Shown here one piece after another: positions 1 through 8,160 of a DNA stretch of 64,000 bases. The translations under genes were made by a program, and so were the position numbers. The notes beneath the pieces are model-generated. The model saw nothing but the letters and a program-made list of their open reading frames with translations, made no database searches and was not told where the DNA came from. This DNA is from Streptomyces canus (GTDB lineage: Bacteria > Actinomycetota > Actinomycetes > Streptomycetales > Streptomycetaceae): the NCBI RefSeq assembly GCF_001514145.1, contig NZ_KQ948683.1, forward strand, positions 1-64,000, read 5' to 3'. Numbering within the stretch: the first letter of the stretch is position 1; the number at the start of each line of letters is the position of its first letter.

Positions 1-203
1 GCTTGCGGGTTCCGGACCCGCGCTGACCGACACCGTGCTCCTGGACGGCGGCGGGCTGTCATCCAGGGCCCCACGGCTCGACGCGGAGGAGCTCGTGCCC
101 CTGCTGGACCTCGGAAATGCGTCGCTTCTGGATGAGGGGGGTCCGGCGAACCGGTTCGGCCCATCTGAGGGGAAAAGAACCGCTTGCCGTGCGTATCGGT
201 GGC
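1..203. other. Left edge, no gene identified
   Basis: An open frame runs rightward from base 2 (LAGSGPALTDTVLLDGGG and onward) and could be the 3' end of a gene that starts outside the window. I recognise no family in it. The frame continues antisense into the broken aldo/keto reductase, so it may simply be a GC-rich shadow. Confidence 0.2.
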
Positions 204-1176
204 TCAGCTGTAGAGGTTCTTCTGCCAGCGGTGCCTGGCCAGCAGCGCGAGTTCCTCAGCGGTCAGCGGCGGTGCGTCGGCGATCGCCGCGTCGCGTTCC
301 ACGTTCGTCAGGGACCGCATCCCGACGATGACCGTGGAGACCGCCTGGCCGGCGAGTGCGAACCGCAACGCGGTGGACGCCAGCTCATCGACGCCGAGGT
401 CAAGGTCGGCGAGGAGCGTGTCCACCCGCTTCTCGACCTGGTCGGGCCGGTCCTCCCGGAAGTACCAGTTGCGCCAGTCGCCTTCGGGGAACGTGACCCC
501 CGAGCGGATCAAGCCCGTCAAAGCGCCCTCGTCGAGTGCGACCCGTGCGATCACCCCCACGCCGTACTCCTCGCAGGCCTGGCAACAGCGCGTCGGACGG
601 GGCCTGTTCGATGATGTTGTGGATCACCTGGACAGTGTCCAGCACCCCGGTCCGCAGCACCGTGAGCACGTTGTCTGGCCGGTGGTCCTTGACGGAGATC
701 CCGAAGAGCCTGATCTTGCCCTCCTGTTTGAGGGCGTCCACCGTCTCCAGCAGGTCGCCGCGGCCGGTCCACTCGTCCTCCTAGGTGTGCAGCTGGAGCA
801 GGTCGACGTGGTCGCGGCCCAGTTCGCGCAGACTGGTCTCAAGGCTCTCGCGCAGGTGCGAGCTCGGGAACGTCTCCATGACGTCGAGTCCGCTGGGCTC
901 CAGCGGAACCGGGACCTTGGGCCGGGCCTTCGTCGCCACGTACACGCCTTCGCCGCCGCCCGGGAGTTCCTTGAGCGCACGGCCGACGACGCGCTCGCTG
1001 CGGTCGTACCCTCTGGCCGTGTCGATGAAGGTGACGCCCAGGTCGAGGGCGCGGTGCAGGGCACGGACTGCGGAGTCGTCGTCGGCGCCGACCCACGCCC
1101 CCTGCCCCAACCCCCAGGCCCCGTAACCGATTTCCGACACGGTCAGGTCGGTACGGCCGAGTTCTCGATAACGCAT
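204..1176 (-). pseudogene. Broken aldo/keto reductase (in-frame stop plus frameshift)
   Basis: The intact ancestor would be an NADPH-dependent aldo/keto reductase of about 320 residues, possibly reducing a sugar released by the neighbouring glycosidases. Seen: the ATG at 1176 follows AAGGAG and gives MRYRELGRTDLTVSEIGYG, then FIDTARGYDRSE, which is the AKR tyrosine region. The frame hits TAG at 781-783 where the family usually has Trp (LLQLHT-stop-EDEWTGRGD). It continues in the same frame through EGKIRLFGISV, then needs a shift near 575-580 to reach EEYGVGVIARVALDEGALTG and the C-terminus VIVGMRSL. The stop fits a single TGG-to-TAG change. It starts 7 bases after the glycosidase stop, so it is last in that operon. 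Two independent lesions favour a pseudogene, though base-calling errors cannot be excluded. Confidence 0.8.
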
Positions 1177-1183
1177 GTGATGT

Positions 1184-2170
1184 TCAGACTCCTTTGCTGT
1201 CGTCAGCGTCGGACGGAGGTGTGGCACCGGCCGTCCAGGACACAGGATTCAGATCGAGCCGGACGGGCTCGTCGCGGTCGCAGTGCAACGTGCCGTCGAC
1301 GGCCCGCGCGGCGGCGACCTGGAGTGAGGAGCGGCGAGTGGCGTAGGTGTCGTCCTCCGCGGCGTCACCCACGCGCCCCGGGTGGGTGAAGTAGAAGACG
1401 TAGGCCGTCTCGCCCTGGACGACCACATCGGCGTGGAGGCCGATGGTCTCGTCGTCGGGGCGGCTGCCCGGCTTGTCGAGGATCAGGCCCTGGTGTTCCC
1501 AGGTGGTCAGGTCGTCGGAGCGCAGCACGCCCTGGCCGCGCCACTCGTCGACGAGCATCCAGTAGTGGCCCCCGAGTTCGAAGACGTTGGGGCCCTCATG
1601 CGGGCGATGGCCGACGGCGAGGCCGGTGGGGTGCCACTGGTACAGGTCGGGGCTGTCGGCGGCATAGGTGAGCGAGCCGCGGCGGCCGTCCTTGAACCAC
1701 ATGCGCCAGCCGCCGCCCGGCAGCGGGAACACGCAGGCGTCGATGACTCCGTCGGATCCGAGGTCCACAGGGCCGTGATGGGTCCAGTTCAGCAGGTCGG
1801 GGCTGGTGTAGTGGTGGATGGCGGCGGCGCCGTTCCAGTCGTCGCGGATGCCGCGGATGTAGCTGACGTACATGTGGTAAAGGCCGTCGTGCCAGATGAT
1901 CTCCGGTGCCCAGAAGGTGTTGCGGCCCCACTCGGTCTCCAGGCCGGGCAGCGTGCCCCGGTAGGTCCAGGTGCGTCCGCCGTCCGCCGAGGCGGCGACG
2001 CCCAGGTCGGTGCCGTACACCCAGGAGACACCGGGGCCGGGGGCGGTGGTGCGGCGATTGGTGTAGACGAGCCACCATTCGCCCGTCTGGCGGTTGAAGA
2101 CGGCGACGGGGTCGGCGGCTCCGTCGTGGATCGGGTCACGGAAGAGCGGGGCACGGGCCACGCGGTTCAC
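1184..2170 (-). CDS. Five-bladed beta-propeller glycoside hydrolase (GH43-like)
   Basis: Predicted inverting glycosidase of the GH43/GH32/GH130-like propeller group, 328 residues, with no signal peptide and therefore cytosolic. The N-terminus FRDPIHDGAADPVAV has the conserved early Asp (about residue 20) of blade I. FWAPEIIWHDGLYHMYVSY is the typical blade-II signature. GVIDACVF supplies a candidate middle Asp and HRPHEGPNVFEL a candidate acid Glu. The start is GTG after GGGAGAC. It lies between lacI (39-base gap) and the broken aldo/keto reductase. The context suggests removal of arabinose- or xylose-type residues from imported oligosaccharides. The specific GH family and substrate cannot be fixed by reading alone. 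Confidence 0.75.
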   Translation of the reverse strand: MNRVARAPLFRDPIHDGAADPVAVFNRQTGEWWLVYTNRRTTAPGPGVSWVYGTDLGVAASADGGRTWTYRGTLPGLETEWGRNTFWAPEIIWHDGLYHMYVSYIRGIRDDWNGAAAIHHYTSPDLLNWTHHGPVDLGSDGVIDACVFPLPGGGWRMWFKDGRRGSLTYAADSPDLYQWHPTGLAVGHRPHEGPNVFELGGHYWMLVDEWRGQGVLRSDDLTTWEHQGLILDKPGSRPDDETIGLHADVVVQGETAYVFYFTHPGRVGDAAEDDTYATRRSSLQVAAARAVDGTLHCDRDEPVRLDLNPVSWTAGATPPSDADDSKGV

Positions 2171-2209
2171 GGGGGTCTCCCTTGTTCGTGCTCGTGCGGT
2201 GCGGCGGGT

Positions 2210-3211
2210 TCAGCCGCCCGTCGACTCCCGGACCACCAGCGAGAAATCGCCGACGAGGTCCCGGTGCCCCGTCGACGGCTGGATCTGCTCGATGCGCCTG
2301 GTGAGGAGGTCGACCGCGCGTTCGGCCATGCCGTCGTGGTCCGGGTCCACGGTGGAGAGGGAAGGGATGAAGAACTCGCTCTCCGAGACGTTGTCGAAGC
2401 CGATCACCTTGACCTGCTCAGGCACCTGGATCCCGGCGTCTGCCAGCCCCCGCAGCACACCCATGGCCAGGGAGTCGGTGATGCAGAACACCCCGTCGAA
2501 GTCGAGCCCGCTCCGAGCCATCACCCGGGCACGCTGCGCGCCCTCCCGCATGCCGAACCTGCCCACCTGCTGGATCAGGGTCGGGTCCGATGGCAGGCCC
2601 GCGGCCTCCAGTGCCTGCCGGTAGCCGGTGAGCCGGAGGCTGGAGGTGTCGACCTCCTCCACGGCCCCGCACAGGATCGCGATGCGCCGGCAGCCCCGCT
2701 CGACCAGGTGGCGGGTGGCCGCCCGGGCCGCTTCCAGGTTGGGCATGGCGACGTGATCCACGGGACCTCCGAAGATCCGGTCGCCGAGGACGACCACCGG
2801 GTGGTCCACCTTGAGACGCTCGGAATCGGCCTGGCTCATGCCGGCGGCGGTGAGGATGAGCCCGTCGTACTGGTGGTTGCGCGACAGGGACAGCGCGTCC
2901 AGCTCGTTCTCCCGGGAGGCGGTCTGCTCGATGCCCACCCGGAGATTGCGCCGCTCGGCGGCGGCGATGATGCCGGCGGCCAGCCGTCCGTAGTAGGGGC
3001 TGTTGACCTCGGGGACGGCGAGCCCGATGACCCCGGTGCGGCCCTTGCGCAGGTTGCGGGCGGCGAGGTTGACCCGGTAGTCGAGCCGGGCCATCGCCTC
3101 CAGGACCTTCTCGCGCGTCGACGGGCGGACGTTCGGATGGTCGTTGATGACGTTCGACACGGTCATCGGCGAGACTCCGGCCTCTTTCGCCACGTCCTGG
3201 ATCGTTACCAC
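2210..3211 (-). CDS. LacI-family transcriptional regulator of the left polysaccharide cluster
   Basis: DNA-binding repressor of 333 residues. The HTH and hinge lie at the extreme N-terminus (TIQDVAKEAGVSPMTVSNVI, then LDYRVNLAARNLRKGRTG), followed by a periplasmic-binding-protein-like sensor domain (GVIGLAVPEVNSPYYGRL, VIGFDNVSESEFF). The GTG start at 3209-3211 is chosen because family homology begins two residues later. The longer open frame upstream reads into non-coding sequence. It lies inside the leftward glycosidase cluster, downstream of the GH27 remnant and upstream of the propeller glycosidase. It is the best candidate to bind the AACCGGTTTC sites at 13084, 14805 and 14979. That assignment is an inference, because a second LacI gene is present at 21.8 kb. 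Confidence 0.9.
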   Translation of the reverse strand: MVTIQDVAKEAGVSPMTVSNVINDHPNVRPSTREKVLEAMARLDYRVNLAARNLRKGRTGVIGLAVPEVNSPYYGRLAAGIIAAAERRNLRVGIEQTASRENELDALSLSRNHQYDGLILTAAGMSQADSERLKVDHPVVVLGDRIFGGPVDHVAMPNLEAARAATRHLVERGCRRIAILCGAVEEVDTSSLRLTGYRQALEAAGLPSDPTLIQQVGRFGMREGAQRARVMARSGLDFDGVFCITDSLAMGVLRGLADAGIQVPEQVKVIGFDNVSESEFFIPSLSTVDPDHDGMAERAVDLLTRRIEQIQPSTGHRDLVGDFSLVVRESTGG

Positions 3212-3829
3212 GCTTGCCCCCGGTCTGCGGTGCTGAGATCCCCCGACTCCATTACACCTCGGTCTGGCTCTCCCCGAACGAGGGCCGAGGCCCGGGCCGG
3301 GCGAGGTGCGCCGGGCGGACTGAGATGGTGGACGGCCAAGCCGTGGGCAGGCAGGTCGGCGGTCAGAGTCGTGCGCAGTGCTCCTGCTGGGCTGTGCGTC
3401 CTCGGCACGACTGTGTGACACGCAGTGGTGCTCTCTGTGGTCCGCTCAGGTTTTTGTGGCACTTTCCCGTGGCTGTCCGTCCGTGAGGTGCAGGAACATG
3501 ATCGTGCCCCGGGTAACGTCCGTGTCAATGCGAGGCCGGTGAGCGCAGCAATCGCGCTCCCGGTCTCCCTGAGAATCCGCCGCGTGCCCAGGAAAGCGAC
3601 GCGGGGTCTCCGCCCCGCCCGGGTCCACACCGGAGCGGGCAGAGTTCGGCGGGGCGGATGCCCTAGCCTCCGAAGCGCCACGGGCGGCAGGTGCCGCACA
3701 CGATGAGCACCCGCACCGCACCCGGTGGCGACGGCCCACGGTCCACCGGCGGGCGTCCACACCCAGCCCGGCACGACGGACCGCCTCCCGGCACCCGGGA
3801 AAACCCGGGATCGCCCAAGGAACCTCAGC
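3212..3829. other. Gene-free stretch downstream of the GH27 remnant
   Basis: About 620 bases without a recognisable gene. The frame of the decayed alpha-galactosidase stays open here but loses all family resemblance left of about 3830, so this may be scrambled or deleted coding sequence. No clear hairpin terminator or operator is seen. Confidence 0.5.
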
Positions 3830-4317
3830 CCATCAGCGTGGTTCAGGCCGTGGTCGCCGGAGTTCCACTCGTCTACGGAGTCGGTGCCGACGATCTCGTC
3901 GGCGGTCCAGCCGGTACCCGCCGCGGGCAGCCGGGCGGCCACGGCACGGTGCGGGATGCCGCGCATGATGTGCGGGCCGAACCGCAGCCGGAGTCGGTGC
4001 ACACTGGCGGCCGGCGCCGCGATTCCCGCGCCGCCCGCCGCCGAGGGAAACTCGTGCGGCGCGGGTGGCCGACGGCCGTGGCCGTTGAGGACCGGCGGAG
4101 AGTCAGGGTTGTAGCTGTGGGCACGGGCGGTCGGCTCGTACGACCGGGTTTCCCCGACGACGGTGCCCCAGCCGTGGGCCGACAGGTGCTCGTGCAGGAA
4201 TACCACGTTGCCGAGGACCTCTTCGTCGGTGACGGTGGTGCCATGGCAGTCCCTTCTGTTCCAGCCCGTCGGTGGACGCAGGCGCAGCTCGGGGATCGGG
4301 CGTGCGGGTGCGGTCAC
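3830..4317 (-). pseudogene. Truncated GH27 alpha-galactosidase remnant
   Basis: The reading begins with GTG at 4315-4317, overlapping the TGA of the upstream arabinofuranosidase (GTGA junction), so it was originally a translationally coupled operon member. About 160 residues resemble the N-terminal third of actinobacterial GH27 enzymes: GWNRRDCHGTTVTDEEVLGN (family usually GWNSWDxxGTxVTE), HLSAHGWGTVVGETRSYEP, FPSAAGGAG, LRFGPHIMRGIPHRAVAARL and AGTGWTADEIVGTDS. Conserved aromatic and acidic positions are changed. The catalytic KxDD region and everything after it are missing; resemblance ends near 3830. An intact copy would have removed alpha-galactose caps in the cytosol. Confidence 0.75.
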
Positions 4318-6752
4318 GGTCGGTCGCTTCCGATACGGGTGCGCAGGACGGTGAAGGAGTGCGGCGCCACGGCGCAGTCCGGCCCGGTCAGCCGGTCGTG
4401 GGCCGGGGTGGCCGGGGCAGGGCCGAAACGGCTGTCGGCGTCCGGGGAGACGGTGAGGGTGGTGCGCGCGTAGCCGGTGTCGCCCTCGGCGCCGGACAGT
4501 CGGACGCGGACCGTGGCGGCTTCCGGCGTGGTGTTCGCGATCTTGACGATCACCTCGCCGGTGGCGCTGTCGCGGACGGCCGAGACGGCGAAGACCTCGG
4601 GCTGGGGCCGGACGTCCTCGACGTCGTGGACCAGTTCGCCGTCGCGGTAGCACCGGATGCGCCGGCCGTCGACCTCGACCCGCAGGTCGTACCAGTGGCC
4701 GCTCTCGACCGGCTCGGCCCGGCGTTCGCTGAGTTCGTCCGGTACGCCGTCGTCCACGCGCTGCAGCCACGTCGAACGGTTCTCCCAGCCGCCGAGCGTC
4801 CAGTGGCACCAGTTTCCCGGCGATGTTCCGGCGAAGCCCAGGACGAAGCCCTCGGCACCGTCCGTCTTCCGGGCCCGTACGGACAGGACGTACGACGGTC
4901 CTTTCACCCCGTCCGGCAGCAGCAGCCTGGCATCCGTTCCGGTCGCGGTCTGCCGGACACCGCCCTCACCGTACGGCTCCCATGTGCCGGACTCGGCCTG
5001 CCAGCCGCCGAAGTCCGGGGCTCGCTCGGGCTCACCATTCAAGGGGCCGAGGAACACGTCCGTGAACTCCGCGCGTGTGTCGGTGCCGGTTCCGATGTGG
5101 ACCGTGTGCCGTGGGGTCTGCGGAGCGGACGGCTCTTGGGGTGCGCGGGTGACCGTGACGGGCAGTGCGGTGTCGCCCGAGTTCACCGAGTGCATCTGCT
5201 GGACGTGGTAGTTGAGGGTGGGCCAGACGTTCGTGTTGTCGAAGTAGATCAGGTCGGGCAGCCACTGGGTGTGGTCGCGCTTGGCAAGCAGCGGGGCGTA
5301 GGAGGCCAGGCGCACCACGTCGCCGTTGCGTTCCATGGCGATCATGTAGGCCGCTTCGGCGATCGCGCTGAGGCCGTGGTTGCGCCAGCTGCCATACTCG
5401 CCGATGTAGAGGTGGGGGCCGCCCCGGTCCATCGTCTCGAAGCGGCGGGTGTTCTCCAGGAGCCAGCGGGGCGATTTGTAGGAGTGCTCGTCGACGACGG
5501 GAACGTTCCGCTCGCGGGCGAAGGCCCAGCCGTTCTCCCAGTCCTCGCCGAAGGTGGACGGGCCGAGGGTGCCAATGACCGTGATCTCGGGGTGGTGCTC
5601 GCGCAAGGCGTCGTGGATGCGGGAGAAGCGGTCGCGGAAGGTGTCGGTGATGGTGTCCTCGTTGCCCACGCCCAGGTACTCCAGGCCGAACGGTTCGGGG
5701 TGCCCGGCGGCGGCACGCACGGCTCCCCAGGGTGAGTCGGCGGGGCCGTTGGCCCACTCCACCAGGGCCAGCACCTCCGCGATATAGGAGTCCATGTCCT
5801 CGTCGGGTATGCCCGCCTGGCCGGTCACGTCGCTGTTCTGGCAGCAGACCCCGGCCGGCACGACGGGCAGCGGCTTGGCGCCGATGTCCTCGCAGAACTG
5901 GAAGTACTCGTAGTAGCCGAGGCCCATCGACTGGTGGTAGTGCCAGATGTTGAACTGCTGGCGGCGCTCGTGCAGCGGGCCGACGGTCTCGGACCAGCGG
6001 TACATGTTGCCGAGCCCCTGACCGTGGGCTAGACAACCGCCCGGGAAGCGCAGGAACTTGGGCTTCAGGTCGGCGATCGCCTGCGCCAGGTCGGCACGCA
6101 GACCGCCCGGCCGGTTCCGGAAGGTGGCCTGCGGGAAGAGCGAGACCATGTCCAGGTGGACGGTCCCGGTCCCGGTCGCGGTGAGGGTGAATCGGGCGTC
6201 CGGGTCGGTGGCCTCGCAGGTGATGACCGCCGCGTGCCGCTGCCAGGACCCATCCACGGGTCCCAGCTCCACCCGGCCGTGCACCCGGCTGCCGTCCCGG
6301 CTCTCGATCTGCGCCACCAGCCGGACCACGGTGCCGTGGGCCAGGCGGGCGAAGGCGCTCACGTCGTAGGTCTCGCCCGCCCGGACGGGGATACCGTCGA
6401 AGCCCTCGTTGCGCAGGCCCGCCCCGAGGCCCGCCGTACCGGTGGTGGCCGTGTGCAGGACCGCGTAGTGCGGGTTGACCGCGTGCAGTGGGTCGTCGGT
6501 GGAGACCGTGAGCCATCCGGCGGCGCCGTCCCGCTCCAGCAGGTCCCACGCGGTGAGGGCGTGCCAGTCCGGGTGGTCGGCGGGGCCGTACTCGAAGGAC
6601 CTGTTCTGCACCAGCTCGGCGTACAGCCCGCCGTCCGCCGCGTAGTTGAGGTCCTCGAAGAACGCGCCGAACAGGTCGGGCGAGATGGCGGTGCCCGGGG
6701 CCCGAGTGTCCACCTCAACGACCGTCTCGACAGGGGGGTTGGCGTCGGGCAC
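4314..6752 (-). CDS. GH51 alpha-L-arabinofuranosidase with accessory domains, 812 aa
   Basis: Retaining arabinofuranosidase. Seen: an N-terminal carbohydrate-binding-like beta-sandwich (about residues 30-190) and the GH51 barrel with RFPGGCLAHG, acid/base Glu at about 365 in LGVGNEDTIT and nucleophile Glu at about 452 in LYIGEYGSW. The C-terminal half contains an inserted LamG/3-keto-glycoside-hydrolase-like sandwich (FVLGFAGTSPGNWCHWTLGG) before the final beta domain. At 812 residues it is well above the usual 500 of the compact cytosolic form. No signal peptide follows the chosen GTG at 6752, which has AGGAG eight bases upstream. The leader is nearly identical to that of the other GH51 gene at 14683. 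Its stop overlaps the GH27 remnant's start. Confidence 0.9.
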   Translation of the reverse strand: MPDANPPVETVVEVDTRAPGTAISPDLFGAFFEDLNYAADGGLYAELVQNRSFEYGPADHPDWHALTAWDLLERDGAAGWLTVSTDDPLHAVNPHYAVLHTATTGTAGLGAGLRNEGFDGIPVRAGETYDVSAFARLAHGTVVRLVAQIESRDGSRVHGRVELGPVDGSWQRHAAVITCEATDPDARFTLTATGTGTVHLDMVSLFPQATFRNRPGGLRADLAQAIADLKPKFLRFPGGCLAHGQGLGNMYRWSETVGPLHERRQQFNIWHYHQSMGLGYYEYFQFCEDIGAKPLPVVPAGVCCQNSDVTGQAGIPDEDMDSYIAEVLALVEWANGPADSPWGAVRAAAGHPEPFGLEYLGVGNEDTITDTFRDRFSRIHDALREHHPEITVIGTLGPSTFGEDWENGWAFARERNVPVVDEHSYKSPRWLLENTRRFETMDRGGPHLYIGEYGSWRNHGLSAIAEAAYMIAMERNGDVVRLASYAPLLAKRDHTQWLPDLIYFDNTNVWPTLNYHVQQMHSVNSGDTALPVTVTRAPQEPSAPQTPRHTVHIGTGTDTRAEFTDVFLGPLNGEPERAPDFGGWQAESGTWEPYGEGGVRQTATGTDARLLLPDGVKGPSYVLSVRARKTDGAEGFVLGFAGTSPGNWCHWTLGGWENRSTWLQRVDDGVPDELSERRAEPVESGHWYDLRVEVDGRRIRCYRDGELVHDVEDVRPQPEVFAVSAVRDSATGEVIVKIANTTPEAATVRVRLSGAEGDTGYARTTLTVSPDADSRFGPAPATPAHDRLTGPDCAVAPHSFTVLRTRIGSDRP

Positions 6753-6832
6753 GGAGATACTCCTGCGTGGGTGTGGCGTTGCGTGAACGGTGTGACGGGC
6801 GGCCCCGCGGGGGAGCGCGGGGCCGCCCGGGA

Positions 6833-8143
6833 CTACTTGGCGTACATCAGCGTGCCGAAGCCGAGCTGGTCGTAGCCAGTGCTTTCGGAGCCGTAGTCGC
6901 CGCCTCCGCCCTCGGTCCCGACGAGGTCGTAGTACATGGACGAGATGTACTTGTCGTCCAGATACAGGCGCCGGTTGTAGTGGAAGTGAAGCTGTGCCCA
7001 CACCGGGCGGATTTGACCGCGGCTGGCGTCACCGATCACCGTCTGGGATGCGGTGGCGCAGCTCTGTCCGGTGCCCCAGGTGTAGGTGGTGAAGGGGACG
7101 TCCTGGCCGATGTTGTACTTGGCGACGTACTGCGCGGCCTTCATGAACCTCCGGCCGTCGTAGCCGTACAGGTCCTCGCCCTGGTTCCAGGCCATCTCGC
7201 AGATGGCGCCCATCTGGCCCATGCCCATGACGGTGTGTCCCTGGTCGCGGCCGGACTCCTGCCACTGCCCGAGGGCGTAGCCGTCGCTGTCCGTGTACAG
7301 GTACGGCACGGCGTGGGCGATGGCGCCGTTGCCCGCGCCGGACTTGAAGTAGGTGACGGCCTGGTCGTACTTGGCGCTGTCCTCGTTGAGGATGCCGATG
7401 GCCAGGACCGAGGCGATGTTGCACAGGTCCCAGTTGGCCCAGTAGTTGGTGATGCAGGCGCCGTTGTGGTTGGTCAGGAAGTCGTTGTTGAGGGGGTAGA
7501 AGACGCGTTCCATCATCTCCTGGGCCGCGGCGAGGTCGAATCCGGCGTAGTCGCGCATCAGCTCGCAGGCGTTGGCGAACTGCCAGCCGTAGATGCCGGC
7601 GGCGAGGAACCGGTCGGCGTTGCCGGTGACCTCGGTCAGCGTGGTCGACCACGCGTTGAGGATGCCGGCGGCGCAGACGGCGTTCGCCTCGGTGCCTTTG
7701 ACCTTCCAGCGCAGCGCGTTCTGGTAGGCGGCTGCGATGTCGTTGTAGAGCAGGCTGTAGTTCTGTCCGGTGCCGCCGCGGATGATGGTGGCGGTGGCCC
7801 GGTTGGTCCAGGTGGACTGGGAGTGGGAGTTGGCGGTCAGCTTGTTCCAGCCGGACAGCCAGGGGTCGATGCCGGCGGCGACCCGGACCTTGGCCCGGTT
7901 GATGTCGCCGGCGTTGTGCAGCATGCCGGGGTGCGCCCAGACGGACGGTGCGGCGGCAAGGGCCAGGTTGCGGGCACCGTGCCGCTTGCCGGCGGCGTCG
8001 GCCGAGCCCACGGAGGCGGCCCCGAGTGCGCCGGCGAGAGCGGCTCCGCCGGCGGCGCGCAGGATGCCTCGGCGGCTCAGCAGCTCGCCGCGGAGGGGTT
8101 GCGGTGTGTTTTGGTCGAGTGGGGGGAGATCGTTGCGGCTCAT
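6833..8143 (-). CDS. Tat-exported alginate-lyase-fold protein (short form, 436 aa)
   Basis: Secreted protein of the alginate_lyase (PF05426-type) alpha/alpha-toroid group, probably a polysaccharide lyase or uronate-active enzyme. Seen: the twin-arginine signal LSRRGILRAAGGAALAGALG followed by an Ala-rich cleavage region, then FAHP-like AHPGMLHNAGDINR, TNYWANWDLCN, QWQESGRDQGHTVMG and AWNQGEDLYGYDGRRF. The last two blocks recur in the neighbouring large paralogue, so the pair arose by duplication. ATG 8143 with GGAG upstream is preferred. A TTG at 8162-8164 overlapping the previous stop (TTGA) would add seven residues and also keep the Tat signal. Alginate need not be the substrate. The arabinofuranosidase context suggests a GlcA/GalA-containing plant polymer. 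Confidence 0.8.
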   Translation of the reverse strand: MSRNDLPPLDQNTPQPLRGELLSRRGILRAAGGAALAGALGAASVGSADAAGKRHGARNLALAAAPSVWAHPGMLHNAGDINRAKVRVAAGIDPWLSGWNKLTANSHSQSTWTNRATATIIRGGTGQNYSLLYNDIAAAYQNALRWKVKGTEANAVCAAGILNAWSTTLTEVTGNADRFLAAGIYGWQFANACELMRDYAGFDLAAAQEMMERVFYPLNNDFLTNHNGACITNYWANWDLCNIASVLAIGILNEDSAKYDQAVTYFKSGAGNGAIAHAVPYLYTDSDGYALGQWQESGRDQGHTVMGMGQMGAICEMAWNQGEDLYGYDGRRFMKAAQYVAKYNIGQDVPFTTYTWGTGQSCATASQTVIGDASRGQIRPVWAQLHFHYNRRLYLDDKYISSMYYDLVGTEGGGGDYGSESTGYDQLGFGTLMYAK

Positions 8144-8160
8144 GGGATGTGCATCTCCAA

